64,000 nt of DNA from Papio anubis (lineage: Eukaryota > Chordata > Mammalia > Primates > Cercopithecidae), in contig NC_044980.1 of assembly GCF_008728515.1 (NCBI RefSeq), forward strand, positions 62,927,590 through 62,991,589. The letters run 5' to 3'. Made by a program: the position numbers and the translations under genes. Position 1 is the stretch's first letter. Every line of letters begins with the position of its first letter. A model generated the notes under the pieces. That model was not told the origin of the DNA, did no database searches, and saw only the letters and a list, made by a program, of their open reading frames with translations. Positions 25,846 to 39,204 of the stretch are shown here, piece by piece.

Positions 25846-27724
25846 CAGCGGGGGTTAATGTTCACACTGCTTCATGCTGCTGACTTCTGACCAGCCACAG
25901 GGCACCCTGGAGCCAAAGGCAGATGACTCCCTGGCTTGCCAGTGACGTATGATGCGGTCTGATATGACAAAGTGAGTTAAGCAAGCAGATTTTTCCTCTT
26001 GGGAAACACACCCAAGAACAACTAAAAAGAATAAAGCAGATGTGTGAGTTACTGTCCTTACAGCAAAAGAACCTCATCAGAACCACAGGCTGGAAAGAGG
26101 TGATTACTTTTAAAGGGCAGTTCATTCCTTCTGCATGTTGGAACCTGTGGCTCTTAACTGGCTAAAATTTTAACCTTCAGTGTGGCCCTCACTTGGCTTG
26201 TACTTCTTAATGTTGTAGATAACATTATAGATTTATATAATATTCAACTTTTATATATATTATATATAAATGTTTATGTATAAATATGTATTTGTATTTG
26301 TATATGATATATAGTAAATGTTATATTTAAACCATCATATAGAAAAGCCATTATTGGGTACACTGTACAAATCTGCCTTTATAATTGAGCGTGCTGTTTC
26401 ACTAAAAGCAGCTTTAGAGAAAGGACTGAAAGCTAGCTCTAACTTGCTACTTCACTAGCCTTCATTGTTTGGATTGGCGTTACATGCACAGTTATATTGT
26501 AACTGTCACTTGTGGTCTAATCTTCCCCTTAGGGGAAACTTGAGAAACCCGGTCAGCTTTAACATTTAGAGGAAGTTTAAACATATTGGACCATAACATT
26601 CACAGTTGTTTAACCGAAACTCCAGTTCTTGTCAGACCACATCTCTGCAGCCCTTCTGTGATTGGAATCATCTAACTTTGGCCCTCACTAAGGAAAAATT
26701 TGACAAGATGCAAAAAAATGTTTACTCTTGTTTTCTTTGCCAGGAACCTGAGTCTGTGCAGCAGACTCTGAGACCTCTTTGCCTACCCCAAATAAGTGAA
26801 TTGTCAAATTCAACTAAGTGAATTGTCACTGTAACTGTTTTTTATTCCCATAACTGCTTTCAGTGAATTCCAACCTAGTTGTTATATCCCTTTAATATTT
26901 TGGGTAATTATGTTCTTTAAGAATGAAAATATTTTTTCCTTCCTTCCTTTCTTCTTTCCTTCCTCGTTTTGTTATAGTCTAGCTGTGAGACCAGTTGCCC
27001 TTCATATATTCTAGAAGAGAATGATGGGGTGAGTTTCACAGTGATCTTTTTCCAAAATGCAAAACCACTGTCACTCCACCTCCCAGGCAACCCCAATCAT
27101 TCTATTTTCTAGAACACATTTAAAATATAGTTGAGGGTTTTGCTTAGATGATGAGTCCCTTGATTCAGTGGACTCCTAAGGGACCATCTTTCACCAGCAC
27201 TAAATGCTGTTTAGTTCACATATTGAAATGTTTTAAATTATAACTTAGCAATTGTAAGTAGTAATCTTCAGATTATATTGTCTCACATTTAATGTATAAT
27301 TTCCTAAGAGAAGGAAATGGTCCTGGTGGGGGTTAATAGTTATAGTAACTATTAATAATACTGATGACTACTAGTTAATAGTAATTAAAGCCTCCTAAAA
27401 TGAGAGGGAAAAAAATCTTTTGTTTATAAGGGTTAAAGAGAAGAGTTGATACTTAATATTTTTAGTAAAATCCCAGTGCATATTCGATTAATTTTGTTAC
27501 TTTATTCCGGGCATGTAGTTGAATAATCACCTGAATTTTTGATTTGCTGAAAAGGTGGTAGTTGCATTTTTTTTTTTTTTTTTACATTACTGTTTTTAGT
27601 TCATTACATCTAGATGCTACATTTTCCTTTTCTTAAATACAAGCAAGATAAAATGTTTTACCTCTGAGATGAAAAATTTGAAATTTCTTCAATGTGACTC
27701 CTTACTAACACAATTGCAAGCACG
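25846..27724. other. Intron 2 segment with simple-sequence patches
   Basis: Contains TA-rich DNA at about 26220-26335, a TTCC/TTTC pyrimidine tract at 26938-26965, a direct repeat TAAGTGAATTGTCA (26793-26806 and 26815-26828), the inverted repeat at 27333-27355 and a T run near 27567-27583. No gene seen. Confidence 0.6.
27333..27355. repeat. Perfect inverted repeat, 10-bp arms, 3-nt loop
   Basis: TTAATAGTTA (27333-27342), TAG, TAACTATTAA (27346-27355). Confidence 0.85.
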
Positions 27725-27895
27725 CATTGAACGTTTGCTTTGTGCCAGGCACCGCATGCTGTGTGCTCTGCCTACCTAATCTCACTTAGTCCACTTAGTC
27801 CTATTTGCAGGTTGAGGCTTAGAAAGAAAAAGAAACTTGCCCAGAGTCCAACACTAGTAGCTGGTAAAGAGCGGGTCTTTGCATTAGCCTTTCTC
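27725..27895 (-). mobile_element. MIR SINE fragment, minus orientation
   Basis: Reverse MIR pattern: TTTGTGCCAGGCACCGC, CTAATCTCACTTAGTCC, AACTTGCCCAGAGTCCAACA, GTAGCTGGTAAAGAGCGGG. Confidence 0.7.
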
Positions 27896-29235
27896 ACTTC
27901 AGGATGGGTTCTTCCCAGCACCACACTGTACCACGCTCAAGACGAGTTGCAGGAGGAAAGGAACCTCTGGCAGTTAACTAAATCTTAGCAAGTAGTTGCC
28001 TGTAAATTGTAGACTTTTAAATACAATCTCACATTTCTATGATCTTTATCCAGACACCAGTTACCTTCAAACTAATTTAAGAATCTTATAGATATTAAAA
28101 ATGCTTGATTGGCCAATCTAATTTCTGTGAAAATCAGGTACTAGAAGCATGTATCAAATCAGAGCCTTATTTGTGACAATTTGCACACACATTTGCACAA
28201 AATGCATCAACTTCTTTCAAAGTTTACTTGAAATAAAAAGGGAAGAATATGAAGTATCATAGGTTAAAGCAATGCCCTCATTCCATTTAGGCAAAAGTAT
28301 TGTGATATTTGAATATTGTTAGTTTGAGAATATGGAATTGTACTCCTTATAGCAATTCCAACCTAGAAAAAGATTTATGTTTTAATTGATGGGTTAGGCA
28401 AAAAATTAATCTTGGCATAGAGGAAGGAAACAGCTCTGACTTAGAGGACTTGAGGCTAGAACATGGATCAAGTGTCTGAAGTTTTTCATGTGGCCTCAAG
28501 TTGAATCTTGCTCAGAGAATACACGGTGGTCAAACTTTGCATCATAGTCATGATGTATGAAGCCAAAAGAAAAGTCCTAGTTTAGTTGCTGGGTGGTTCC
28601 ATTAAATCATGAACGTAGGTTTAATGATTTTATTGGAAGCATGACTTCCAGTGAGGCAAGGCAGCAGGCCCCAGAAGAGAGGTCTTCCATGGGTAGATAG
28701 GAACTCAAATGCTTTCCCAGACTGGACCCAGGAGACCATGTCAGGGACTGTGATACGGCTTACCACCAGGACAGATCATTCTACCCATCTAAGGAGTTAG
28801 GGTATCCCCAGGAGCTGTGATGGGAGCTGGAAATTCACACCTGTGAAATGGGAGGTATGCTGGGTTGAACAGGATAGCCCAAGGCCTGTCCATGAGCTGA
28901 GCCATGGCCAAGGATTTCTTAATTCTAGAGGCCTCCTTCTTGAGCTTGCCTTCTTTTGAACTTGGCCCTCAGTGTCTGGGTAAGTTGGAGCGTGACTATC
29001 CAGGGAAAGCCCCTGGTTTGTATTTAGTCAAGTTGGCCAGAGAAAACTGGATCTAAGCGGGAATAAAATTTGCTGACCCCCATCTCAGAGGTTAACATTT
29101 TCATTTGTGTTTTGCATGACTCATTTTAAATTACAGTGCTCTACAAGTATAGAAAGAAGCCTTCCTCTTCCCACCCTCCCCCAGACACCACATAATGGAA
29201 AAAGCAAGAATTTTCTGCATAAGCAAGTCCTTAAA

Positions 29236-29284
<49 letters not shown>

Positions 29285-30683
29285 GGTCAGCTTCTGATGG
29301 GACTTATTTCCTGCCAGAAATCCCACTGGTCCACTGTCGCAATTTTTACAAAAGGCCACGATGAAAGAGTAAAGCCCATTTTGAGCCCTTTGCTTCTGTA
29401 TTATGTGAAACATAACTTGTATTTCTGTTCTTGGTATCAGAAGAATTGTTAGTTTTTGAACATGTAAAATCTACTAGGCTCTCTGACTGTTGAAATATAA
29501 TTTTGATTAAGAAAAGATTTGTTCCACCGCTTTGATTAGACACATAAAACTTTGAAAAGTTTTGATGTTCTGTTTCCTGTTTTAAAAAAGTATGTCCTCT
29601 CCTGTGAACTCTAACTAGATGAGAGGATTTTCCTCAGAGAAAATTCAGCCCTGGGAAGAACCATCTATGGAGGTCATAACCTAGAAAATTCTTCAAGGGA
29701 AGTTGCAATGAATTAAAAGAGGTTGGAGTTAGAAAGTTCTGTTCTACCAAATTTGTGCTAATAGTTGCACCTTTCTTTCCCAGAGTGGTCACTGGAGAAA
29801 ATGTGTAAACCAACTGCAAACAAGTATATCTGTTGTAGCTTGTCTTTTCCTTTAGTGACAGTTCAATTAGTTAACCAAAAGAAGCTACTGTACCATCAAG
29901 ACTAGCTCCCAGCCCAGGGCTTCAGCATAAAGCAGCTGCTCAATTAATTTTGGTGGATCAGGGGCAGAAACAAGTTACCTTTGGGATGCAGATTCTGAAG
30001 AGTCTGCCATGAAACGATTAAATGAATGAGAGTGATGAGGGGCTACTTAATTGGAACTATGTAAAATGGCTCCTTAAGCTTCATGGACAATTGAGTAACT
30101 TCAGTTTCTTCTCCACTCTTGTTTACTTCCTGCTCTTCTAGAATCAAGTGTTAGGTATTCTGGTCTTTTACAGTGAGAAGATTAAACAGCTGTAGTTTAA
30201 AGCATTAATCTGGAGTGTTCTGTGGCTGCATTAATTGTATTTTCTACTAAGATTAAATTGCAGATGGATATAAGCAGCAATATACGTTCATCCAGGGCAC
30301 ACCAAAATTCTGTAACCAGCCATCCTTGGTGACTTTTTATTTGTATATAAAGACCTTTTTAAATTGAAATAATTTAACTTGATTTTTTCCCCCAGTTAGG
30401 TAGAAGAAAAATGAATTGGATGCAGAAAACAGTTGTATGGAGTGTATTTTCATAGGTACAGGACTTGAGTGACAGAAAATTCTTTTTCTTTTTTCCCCGG
30501 TGGGATTTAGCAAAAAGCATGTGTTGAAAGTCTCTTGACAAAATGGGTCATAATTAAAGACTTTGGGATTTATTTATGGGTATTTTAATTAGAAACATTA
30601 AGTTCACTCAATGGTCCTTGTGAAAACTTTTCTCTCACTGCCTATTTTATATCAAGTAATAAAATTTTTGTGAGTATAAAGAT
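27896..30683. other. Intron 2 segment without recognised genes
   Basis: The only clear structure is the A/CA tract at 29233-29283. The small frames around it on both strands are read-through of that tract. Confidence 0.5.
29233..29283. repeat. (A)n(CA)n compound microsatellite
   Basis: About 19 A followed by about 15 CA units. This form is typical of a microsatellite grown from a retroposon A tail, although I cannot identify a parent element next to it. Confidence 0.9.
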
Positions 30684-30692
30684 AAGTTTTAG

Positions 30693-30793
30693 GGCTGTTC
30701 ATTTCTCCGGGACCCCCATCTGCTTCAGAGAGCTTTTCTCTTTCTTTTGCCTATTAAACTTCTGCTCCGAACCTCAAAAAAAAAAAAAAAAAT
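30693..30793 (+). mobile_element. Short polyadenylated retrocopy of an LTR-derived transcript end
   Basis: About 83 nt resembling the R region of a class I endogenous retroviral LTR (TCTCCGGGACCCCCATC, CTTTTGCCTATTAAAC), then ATTAAA-like signal, about 18 nt, and an A run of about 18. It is flanked by AAGTTTTAG (30684-30692) and GAGTTTTAG (30794-30802), a near-perfect duplication. Together these suggest LINE-1-mediated copying of a 5'-truncated LTR-terminated RNA. There is no coding capacity. The LTR family is uncertain. Confidence 0.5.
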
Positions 30794-30802
30794 GAGTTTT
30801 AG

Positions 30803-32501
30803 CTGTAACCACATTGTAATTCGTGCTGAATATATGAATGCTGCTGTTCACTGAATAGTTAACTGGTCATATCCCTTGTTAATTTGAAGTTTTCTTCCTT
30901 TGTTTTGGAATAATAGTTATAAGGCAACAAGTATTTTAGAAAAAATGCACTTGTTTGAACTTGTCAGATGTAATGTGACTCTGTGGGACTAGACGTTAAG
31001 AAACTATATGTTTAATTGAACATCATCTATGATATTCCATCTCATAACATGTTCCATGAGTTTCATGGACAATTTCTAAGAAAGTAGCATGCAGTTTTAT
31101 CAACCTCTCTGCATCCCTTGGCACAAGGAATAATTTTTCTGTCATCGAGGGGGCAAAACAGAGGGGTAAAGGGACTCATACAGTTAGTTGCCAGATTAAG
31201 TCAGGCATCCAAGTCACTCTGCTTTGGGTTGATTCTCTGAGACTCAGCTGCTGACTTCAAAGGGAAGAAATAGATTTCAACATTGGAAAAGAATACAGTG
31301 TGGAATATATGATGGGTCTTATTAGCTATCTCTTATTTTCTAATCCAAAGAGCCTCCTAGTTGGAGGAAAAGCTTGAACTACATACGTATATCAGCAAAT
31401 CTTCATTATATTTTATAATTCTTTATTGCATTATACGTGAATATATTTAGCAGTGGTTATACATCTTGGAAAGTTTAAGAATTTAGACAAATATACTTTT
31501 TTTAAAACTAAGCTGGTTGAGTTTTGAATATGCTGTTTTGGTCCTTATGAGCATGTGGGAGATACATAGGAGAAAGAGTTTGTTACTGATGTTATAGAAT
31601 CACCAACGCAGCATTGCACTTTTGTTCTTTTCCATTCATTGTTCTTGCTTACGTGGAGCACTTGCAAACAGGCTGGACATCTCAGAGTTCTGAACAATGC
31701 CCTTGGCTAACCGTTAGTCCTAATTGCTGTGACTAATGTGCTGTGTGACCTAAAGACGGTAGCATACTTAACCTTGGTTTTCTCATCTGCAAAATAGAAT
31801 TGATGACCTCTACCAAGCCAAGGATTTCAGTGAGGCCCTCAAAAATAAAAACAAAAATACATTTGGGACAAACATGAAAAAAATTACTTTTTAGACTGAA
31901 GCGATGCATTTAAACCTGAAGAAAATGAAAGGAATTGAAATTGTTTAGCCACAGAAGATAAAGACCAAGGACCAATTTAAACAGTTGAAGATTATATGAA
32001 GTAGTGTTTTATGGAGAGTAGTGATGAACTCTTCTTCACCTTCTTTGAAGCTGTCCAAAGAAGAAATGAAGTTAAATTATTGCAGAATTACATAAGTTAG
32101 TGAGCATGAACTGACCAGTTCTTTCGAAGACACATAATTGAGTATTCTCTTCAGTTGCATTGAAGGTGACAGTGAATTTGCTGAACACCTGTGTACATGT
32201 TTCCCCGAAGAGACCACTGGAATAAAGTTTTGTTTTGAGACAGAGTTTCCATTGCATTTATAAGTCTTGTCCCTTGAAGGATGTTTTCTGGTAAACACCT
32301 TTATTCTTTTTACATTATATATCTTCATTACCTGTACAAGTTGGTTGTGAACCATTCCAGAGTCTTTAGTGTGCTGTATGGGTGTATTCTATACTTTATG
32401 CCTTATTTGGAAGTCATAATAATGTCAAAACCATGCCTAGCCATCCCCTCCCCTGCAAAGTCTCTTTTGCTTTGTCCACTTGGTGTGTATATATACATAT
32501 A
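30803..32501. other. Intron 2 segment; weak MIR relic at 31715-31830
   Basis: TGTGACCTAAAGACGG followed by TTTTCTCATCTGCAAAATAG fits a diverged plus-strand MIR. Nothing else recognised. Confidence 0.45.
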
Positions 32502-32776
32502 TTTTTTTGAGACAGAGTTTTACTCCTCGCCCAGGCCGGAGTGCAGTGGCGCGATCTTGGCTCACTGCAACTTCTGCCTCCTGGGCTCAGGCGATTCTCC
32601 TGCCTCAGGTCCCCAAGTAGCTGAGATTAAAGGTGCCCGCCACCATGCCCAGCTAATTTAGAGAAAGGGTTTCACCATGTTGGCCTTCCTGGTCTGGAAC
32701 GCCTGACCTCAAATGATCCATCTGCTTCAGCCTCCCAAAGTGCTGGGATTACAGGCGTGAGCTACCGCGCCTGGCC
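32502..32776 (-). mobile_element. Alu SINE (old), minus strand
   Basis: TTTTTTTGAGACAGAGTTTT through to GTGAGCTACCGCGCCTGGCC. An internal deletion removes the usual TTTTTGTATTTTTAGTAG part of the middle linker. Confidence 0.92.
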
Positions 32777-33316
32777 ATGTGTGTCTTTTTAAAAAGATTT
32801 CTGGGACTTCTTTTTTCTTTATAAATCCAGAATTGCATTAGCTTAATAAATAACAAATATCTTGGTTATATGCTTACTAACTGTCAAATAGCTCATTAGT
32901 AAGAGAAAAAATGCTGAGCCTTAAGAGGGGAGACGAAAGGCAGTCTTTCTGAAGCTGAAGCCTTTGCCTAAATCCTTAGCAATAAAGATTGCCACCTATT
33001 GGTAAAAAGAAGAACTAAAACTCAAAGGTGTTTGCCGTTCTGACAGGTAGTTTTAGTGTGATCGAAATAGAATTCTTTCAGTGGTGCTCTTGGATAAGGG
33101 ACTTGGAAATCTGGGATTTGATAAGGAACTTTTCCCTCTGTTTTGAATTTGTCATGGCTCGTCTCTAAGTCATAATAGTTTTTTGAGTAGAGGAGGTATG
33201 CTGCTCTCATGGTCTGTCTTAAAATTATATTTTTGAGATAGAATTCCATTTTAATGGATAAGTGGATTTTAATTGGACACATTTTAGAGGCTTGACGATT
33301 GATTTTGAAAACATTT

Positions 33317-33709
33317 CTCCTTTTTCTTTCTTTCTGTCTTTCTGCCTTTCTTTCGACCACAGCTCACTGCAGTCTGAACCTCCTGGGCTCAGTTGATCCT
33401 CCCGCCTCAGCCTCTTGAGTAGCTGGAACTATAGGCGTGCACCACCATGCCTGGCTGAGTTTTCTGTAGAGATGGGGTTTCACCATGTTGCCCAGGCTGG
33501 TCTCAAGTGATCTGTCCGCCTCAGCCTCCTAAAGTGCTGAGATTATATGTGTGAGCCACTGCACATGGCCGTTTTTTTTCTTGAGACAGAGTCTTGCTCT
33601 GTCACCCAGGCTGGAGTATAGTGGCATGAACATGGCTCACTGTAGCCTTGACATCCTGGGGTCAAGTGATCCTCCTACCTCAGCCTCTGGTGTAGCTGGG
33701 ACTACAGGC
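33317..33709 (-). mobile_element. Composite of two truncated Alus within one target-site duplication, minus strand
   Basis: TGAAAACATTT at 33306-33316 and 33710-33720 flank the whole block. Read on the minus strand, it starts with an Alu right arm (33709 back to about 33571). This is followed by an old Alu starting GGCCATGTGCAGTGGCTCAC whose 3' 45 or so nt are missing and replaced by a GAAA-rich tail (33317-33354). Confidence 0.8.
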
Positions 33710-33990
33710 TGAAAACATTTTTCTAACTCTATTGTTTGTTTGGGCTTTCCTTCATTCTAGCCTCTGAAATCCATTATTTCCTGCACAACTGAAACGGGAC
33801 AGGCCAGTGGTGACATTGGCCTTTGGTCCCAGGACCTGTTTTTCCAGATCATGGGCACCATGCAAAGACGACTGCCCTAAACAGCATCATTTCCCCAGAG
33901 TCATTGAATGTCCTTAAGGTGCGTTTGATAAAACAAAAAAAGGTTTTTGTTTTGAAAATTCTCAAGGATTTCCATACTGGGAAAATGTTC

Positions 33991-34271
33991 TTTTTTTTTT
34001 TTTGACAGGGTCTTGCTCTGTTGCTCAGGCTGGAGTGCAGTGGCAGGATCTTGATACACTACGACCTCTGCCTCCTGGGTTCAAGCAATTCTCCTGCCTC
34101 AGCTGGGACCACTGGCATGTGCCACTAAGCCTGGCTGATTTTTGTATTTTTAGTAGAGATGGGGTTTGCCATGTTGGCCAGACTGCTCTTGAACTCTTGA
34201 CCTCAAGAGTGACCCGCCTGCCTTGGCCTCCAGAGCGCTGGGATTACAGGCATGAGCCACCACGCGTGGCC
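33991..34271 (-). mobile_element. Alu SINE, minus strand, with target-site duplication
   Basis: T run, TTGACAGGGTCTTGCTCTG, through CACCACGCGTGGCC. Flanked by AAAATGTTC at 33982-33990 and again at 34273-34281. Confidence 0.93.
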
Positions 34272-34281
34272 AAAAATGTTC

Positions 34282-37200
34282 TTTTTAATGGTGTTTTCCC
34301 CACTATTTGGATGGATATATAAATTCAGTTACTAAGATGACTTAGATTTAAATATAAAACACCAGCGTAGCAGATTTTGATTCTTAAATCCACCTCCCCT
34401 CATTGTCCCCTGTATCTAAACACCCTTCAATTCTTGAGAAAATTACGATTTCCATAGATTAGTATTCTATCTGTGATAGTGTGTGTTGGTAGACACCCTA
34501 ACAAATTTATGAATAAAGCCAATACTCTTTTGTATAGTGCCCTTATTTTTTCTTTACGTCTGTTCATATTTGGAATCTAAGCTTTTTTATATGAGGCACT
34601 ACCCAAATAATCATTTGATACCCTTTGTTGGCATTACATGTTTGGTCAATTATTTTGGCAACAATTATTTATCCGCCACTGGGAACTAAGCACTGTAACA
34701 GCTAAAGAAAGAGGTCATACGAGGGAAATTGGAAGACCCATATGTTATTTGTTTCAGTTTTTATGTAGTATACCTATATATGTGTGCAAAAAAATGTAAA
34801 CTGTTACAAAGCAACATATTGATGAATTTAAATGAGTAGAGCATAATAAAAGCAAAAACCGAACAGAAGAGTGGTTGGAGTGAGGCCATAATAAACCAAG
34901 AGATATTTTCTGAAGGAAATGAACATGTTTGTATTTTCCAGCATACTGCTATGGATGTCAGCATTAGGCTCATACATAGTATTGCAGCATGATTCAAAAA
35001 GGTGAGATAGAGGGGAAATAAGATAGCTTCATAAATATTACCAAGGAATTTAAGACATGAGCATTTTATGTAGGGAGGTTGAAATGCATTGTTATAATCA
35101 GGCTGTGTAATTTCCTTCTGTCAAGACCTGCCCATTTACCAGTAATGATACCTTCTTTCTCTTCTATTTTTGTCTCTTCCTTTAGGAAAAGGAATATATG
35201 CTTACTCATTATTTAAAATTCAGAGTCATTTTCCTGTTGCAGTTGGTTTTGTTCCTAGAACCACCAAAGAAGAGTAGAATTAGGTGCATGTGAAACTTTT
35301 ATTTCTGCTTTTTCTACTCAATCAACTTTTATCTCTTTTTAATTTTTACTCTCTCAACCATCAGTTCTGTATCATGGTATCTCTCCTTGGTCTTTGTGTA
35401 TTGTATTTCCATAAAACCCAAGGTACGGGGTTGTTAAAATACTTGGATATATATATAAATGCTTGGATATATTATCTACCCTGGCACTAAGTGGTCCTGT
35501 CACAAAATCCAGTTAAACACTCACTGAAGTATTCAAATTGTTTCATTTTTAAGTAACATCATATTGGGCATTGGAATTCTTAACTAAACTATTTCTTTCC
35601 TTAAATGACATTGGTTAATTCAACAAGCCATTGTAGGAATTCTGTTAACCCAGTAGCTTCTACTACTATGCTACTATGGTAATGACTTAGCTTCCCATAA
35701 AGCTGCATTTTAATAGGTGTTTATAGTCACCAATTACCAGGTATTTCAATTACCAGGTACTCTTTGAAAGGAGACTGCTTGTGGTGGGGTGGGGGGCGTT
35801 AACATAGATACTTTCTCAGTCAAGTAGCTATTGAATTTTTTCATGTAGAAGACAGTTCATAGACTATTTGGTGGGCAAATGAATAACTGGATGAATATCC
35901 ATCTGGGAACCCCTAAAGAACTGAAGATAATTCCCTGGCCACCACTGTTCACAGTCATCTGTTATGTGCTTACTCTATGCCAAGTGTTGGGCTGGATTCT
36001 GGGGTCACCAAAGGGAAGAGAAAATCTTCACTGCCTTGAGGGTAGCTAAAAACTTAATGGAGGGAAGCTGAGAGCATGAGTGAGTGTGCCACCCAGCTGG
36101 GAGAGCAGCACAACTTGGGAACAGCTGGGAGACACCCAGCAGTATGTGTCTTCCTTCACCCTTAGCACTTGCTCCTCTCCAGTTCACTATGTTTCTCTTC
36201 TCTCTGGGGTCTAAGGAGCTTAGGTTTCACTGCCTGCTCCTCAGATTGTTGGAGCAGAAGCAGGGAGTGGTGCCTGCCACAGGACATTGGGTCCTAGAGA
36301 CAGGCCCCAGCATGGGAAGTCGGTGGAAACCCATGCATTGCTCTCTGGCATTGCCACACCTCTTCTGCCACCTGCCTCCCAGCCCTTTGCTTTTCCCCAG
36401 CTCTGTCAGCTCCTTGCCTCTGACATCAATGATGAAAGTCAGGGGTGGGGGGATTAGATTATTTCCATTGGCCTTGATAGACTTAGACATATAATAGAAG
36501 CTATAATAAGTGAGTTAGGTTTCCATGTTTGTTTGCTGAAGTTTATATCACACTTTATGTCACCAAAACTTGCCCATTTGCAGTCATCGCAATTGTAGTC
36601 ATGCAAAATCACTTGAGAGAAACAGACTTCAGGGGACTAATCTGGGGACCTAATCACCATTTATAATGTTTTTTGGGGGAAAATGTGTTCTGGATTTTGC
36701 ACAGCCAACTTACAAATGAGCTTTGGGAACACAATCCATATGTAAGTTGGAGACTTCCTATTATTAGCATTTAATCCTGTGAGGAGAGCCCTTCCTTTGT
36801 TATCAGGCCTGTGTGTCCTCAGCCCTAAGTTCCTAAAACCAACACTACTTGAGGAGCTTGAATTGGTGCTCTTGGAGTTCTTTAGATTAGTTATGAGATT
36901 TCAGAACCTGCTTACCAGCAGTACTGAGCTCAAGGAGACCTAATTCATATCCTTAAGAAGATTCTTTTAAATCAAGAGAGTGTGTTTGTTTTCCTCTTGT
37001 GAACATAGGAAAGTTAATCTGGTGCTCGGTGCCTGTTTTGTGACTCCCCAAGGGTGAAGGGAAGGGAGGGCAATGATTGATTTCCAGATAGGATAAAAAC
37101 CAGTCAGCACACAATGGGTTACTGCCACCGCTTTCTGATAAGGATCCTGCTTCAACTATCTGAAGAAATTCTTCAAGGTGGAGGATACAGTGGTTATATT

Positions 37201-39188
37201 ACTCTCACCCTTGTTATTATGGAAGGTAAAATTCCTGGATCCTAGATTTAATTTTAAAATAGTAATTTAATAATGTCTGGTGGAAACCTCTTAAAAAAAC
37301 ACTTGGCAACGCATCTCTGGTAGCCCTGTGCTTGAGATGACTTTTAGGCTGTCAGTTCAGAAGGTGGAAGATGTAAACTGTGTTGATGAGTTGGTTTTTC
37401 AGCGTACCCTGTTAGGTTCCTTCTTTAAAAAAATAATAATTTTTATAATGAGTATGTCTTTGTGAGCCCTCACAGCCCTTGAAGTTTTTACTTGTTTGGC
37501 AGAACTAAGGGCACTGGACGTTTGCAAGCCGCTCACTAACACTTAGAGGAAGGGCATAAAAGGGTGCTCAAGTCAGTCTGTAGGTGGTGGGGGCAGGGTG
37601 GAAAGAGGGCATTCCTGTAGACCTGGATGAATCAGCCACTGATTTCTGATGGTAACCCCAGCTGCAAAAAAGTAGGAGGTATTTTTTATGGACAGAACTG
37701 CAACTCCTTTCTTTCAGGTTTTTCAGCCTTTTCACACTTTTCCATTCTTCAGACTTTGCAAGTTTTTAAACAAAATCTTTGTATTTCCTCAAAGGAAAGC
37801 ACACAGTGGACTGCATTGTGAGAGGGAAAGGAGCAAACTCTGTCTCATCTGAGGAGGGGCTCAGATCAGGAGTTGTGTAGGACCCTCGCCTAATTGGGGG
37901 TGGTGGAGCCTTGGCTGTGTGCAGGAATGACTGTTCTTGGAGATGTTCTGGTTGTATCATGAGTTTGGGCTCGGTTGGAAAGCACTGCCTCAAGTTCATC
38001 AGCAGGAATGAGGCAGAATTCACTACTTGCTGTCTTAAGACCTTTCTGTCTGCCAAGTGTTTGAGCAATCCCTCACATCTCCCCCTTGAACTAAAGAGCA
38101 ACGACTGGTCAAGAGCCCAGCAGGGATGAAAAAGGTTGGCCCCTTGCATCTTCCATCTGCTGTTTAGACTAAGGGCCACATTCTAGACCACTCTCAGTCA
38201 CGCTGTCCTGAACCCGAGGATCAGCAGAATTACAGGCCCAATTTCAGGCAGACGTGAGCTTGCATCTGATGACAGGCAAGTACCTACATGTGTCTTTCAT
38301 TATTCCATAGCCTTAGGAGATGCTGTTTAAGTTGGCAGATATACTTATTGAAAGCAAAGCTTGTTGCTGGTGAGATTACTGAATTTACAAAAAAAAAAAA
38401 AAAAAAAAAAAGGGGGATCAGATGCCAAGGGAGAGGGAGGGAAGTGTGTAGCATTTAAAAGTGTGGTGAAGCCATCAAGTTAACAAGAAAAAGTAGAATA
38501 AAATGTGGTTTCAATTTGTTGTACTGGGCTCAAGATGATAATATTGCAATAGTAAACTGGAGGGATGTGTGCGTGCAAATGTAAGCACATGTGTGCTTGC
38601 TTTCTGAATTCAAAATCCTAGAAGTTATTAGAAGTTCTAATTTTAGTTCCCAATTTAATGTACTCTGATAGTAAATTAGTAATTTTCAAGGGATTTACTG
38701 ATAATCAGAACAAAGGTTTGCAATTTCTAGGACAGATCCCCAATTTTGGGGGCGGGAAGGAGCACTTTGTATTTCCCTGAAACCTTGAGTTATTGGGGCC
38801 GAACATGTAGGACAGATACTGAATGACCAATCCTAATGCTTTTAGCAACTTTGCTAAGTAAAACCCCGCTGCCATCCAGTGGCAATTGGCTATACGGCAT
38901 GGTAGCTGTAAAATATGCCCTTTTCTGCCTTTTCTCCCTCAGATTCCACCTTTCTCAGATGCTCCCAGTTTTGTTTTTTTCCCAGATGGCACCTGACACA
39001 GTACTTGACAGGAAAAATCAAGTTTATGTCTGGCTTAAGTAATTCAGGGCAAATGTGCATTTATTTACCTTGTCTTTTCTAGCAATACTAATTTTTATCT
39101 GCATTGCATTTTTATTTTCTCCCCTGATTTGTCATAAAACACATACTTTTTCCTTGAATATTTTTGTTACCTTAGCTAAAGAATTAAT
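34282..39188. other. Intron 2 segment without recognised genes
   Basis: Contains an L2-like minus fragment at about 35955-36070 (TTATGTGCTTACTCTATGCC, then CTGCCTTGAGGGTAGCT), a short direct repeat CAATTACCAGGTA at 35731-35743 and 35747-35759, and a run of 23 A at 38389-38411. The 136- and 137-codon frames near 36084 and 38179 show no domain. Confidence 0.55.
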
Positions 39189-39204
39189 GCTTGGTGGTAT
39201 TTCT

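Noticed and set aside
29107..29452. Two overlapping frames with Lys and His-Thr runs
   Set aside because: Translation of the (A)n(CA)n microsatellite.
36084..36494. 136-codon plus-strand frame
   Set aside because: No domain, no splice or promoter context, opposite-strand frames of similar length; chance.
37766..38179. 137-codon minus-strand frame
   Set aside because: No recognisable family and no poly-A or retrocopy signs; chance in intronic DNA.
38389..38411. Long A runs (also 43886-43906 and 62072-62094) as possible processed pseudogene tails
   Set aside because: No recognisable transcript sequence precedes them and no target-site duplication was found by eye.
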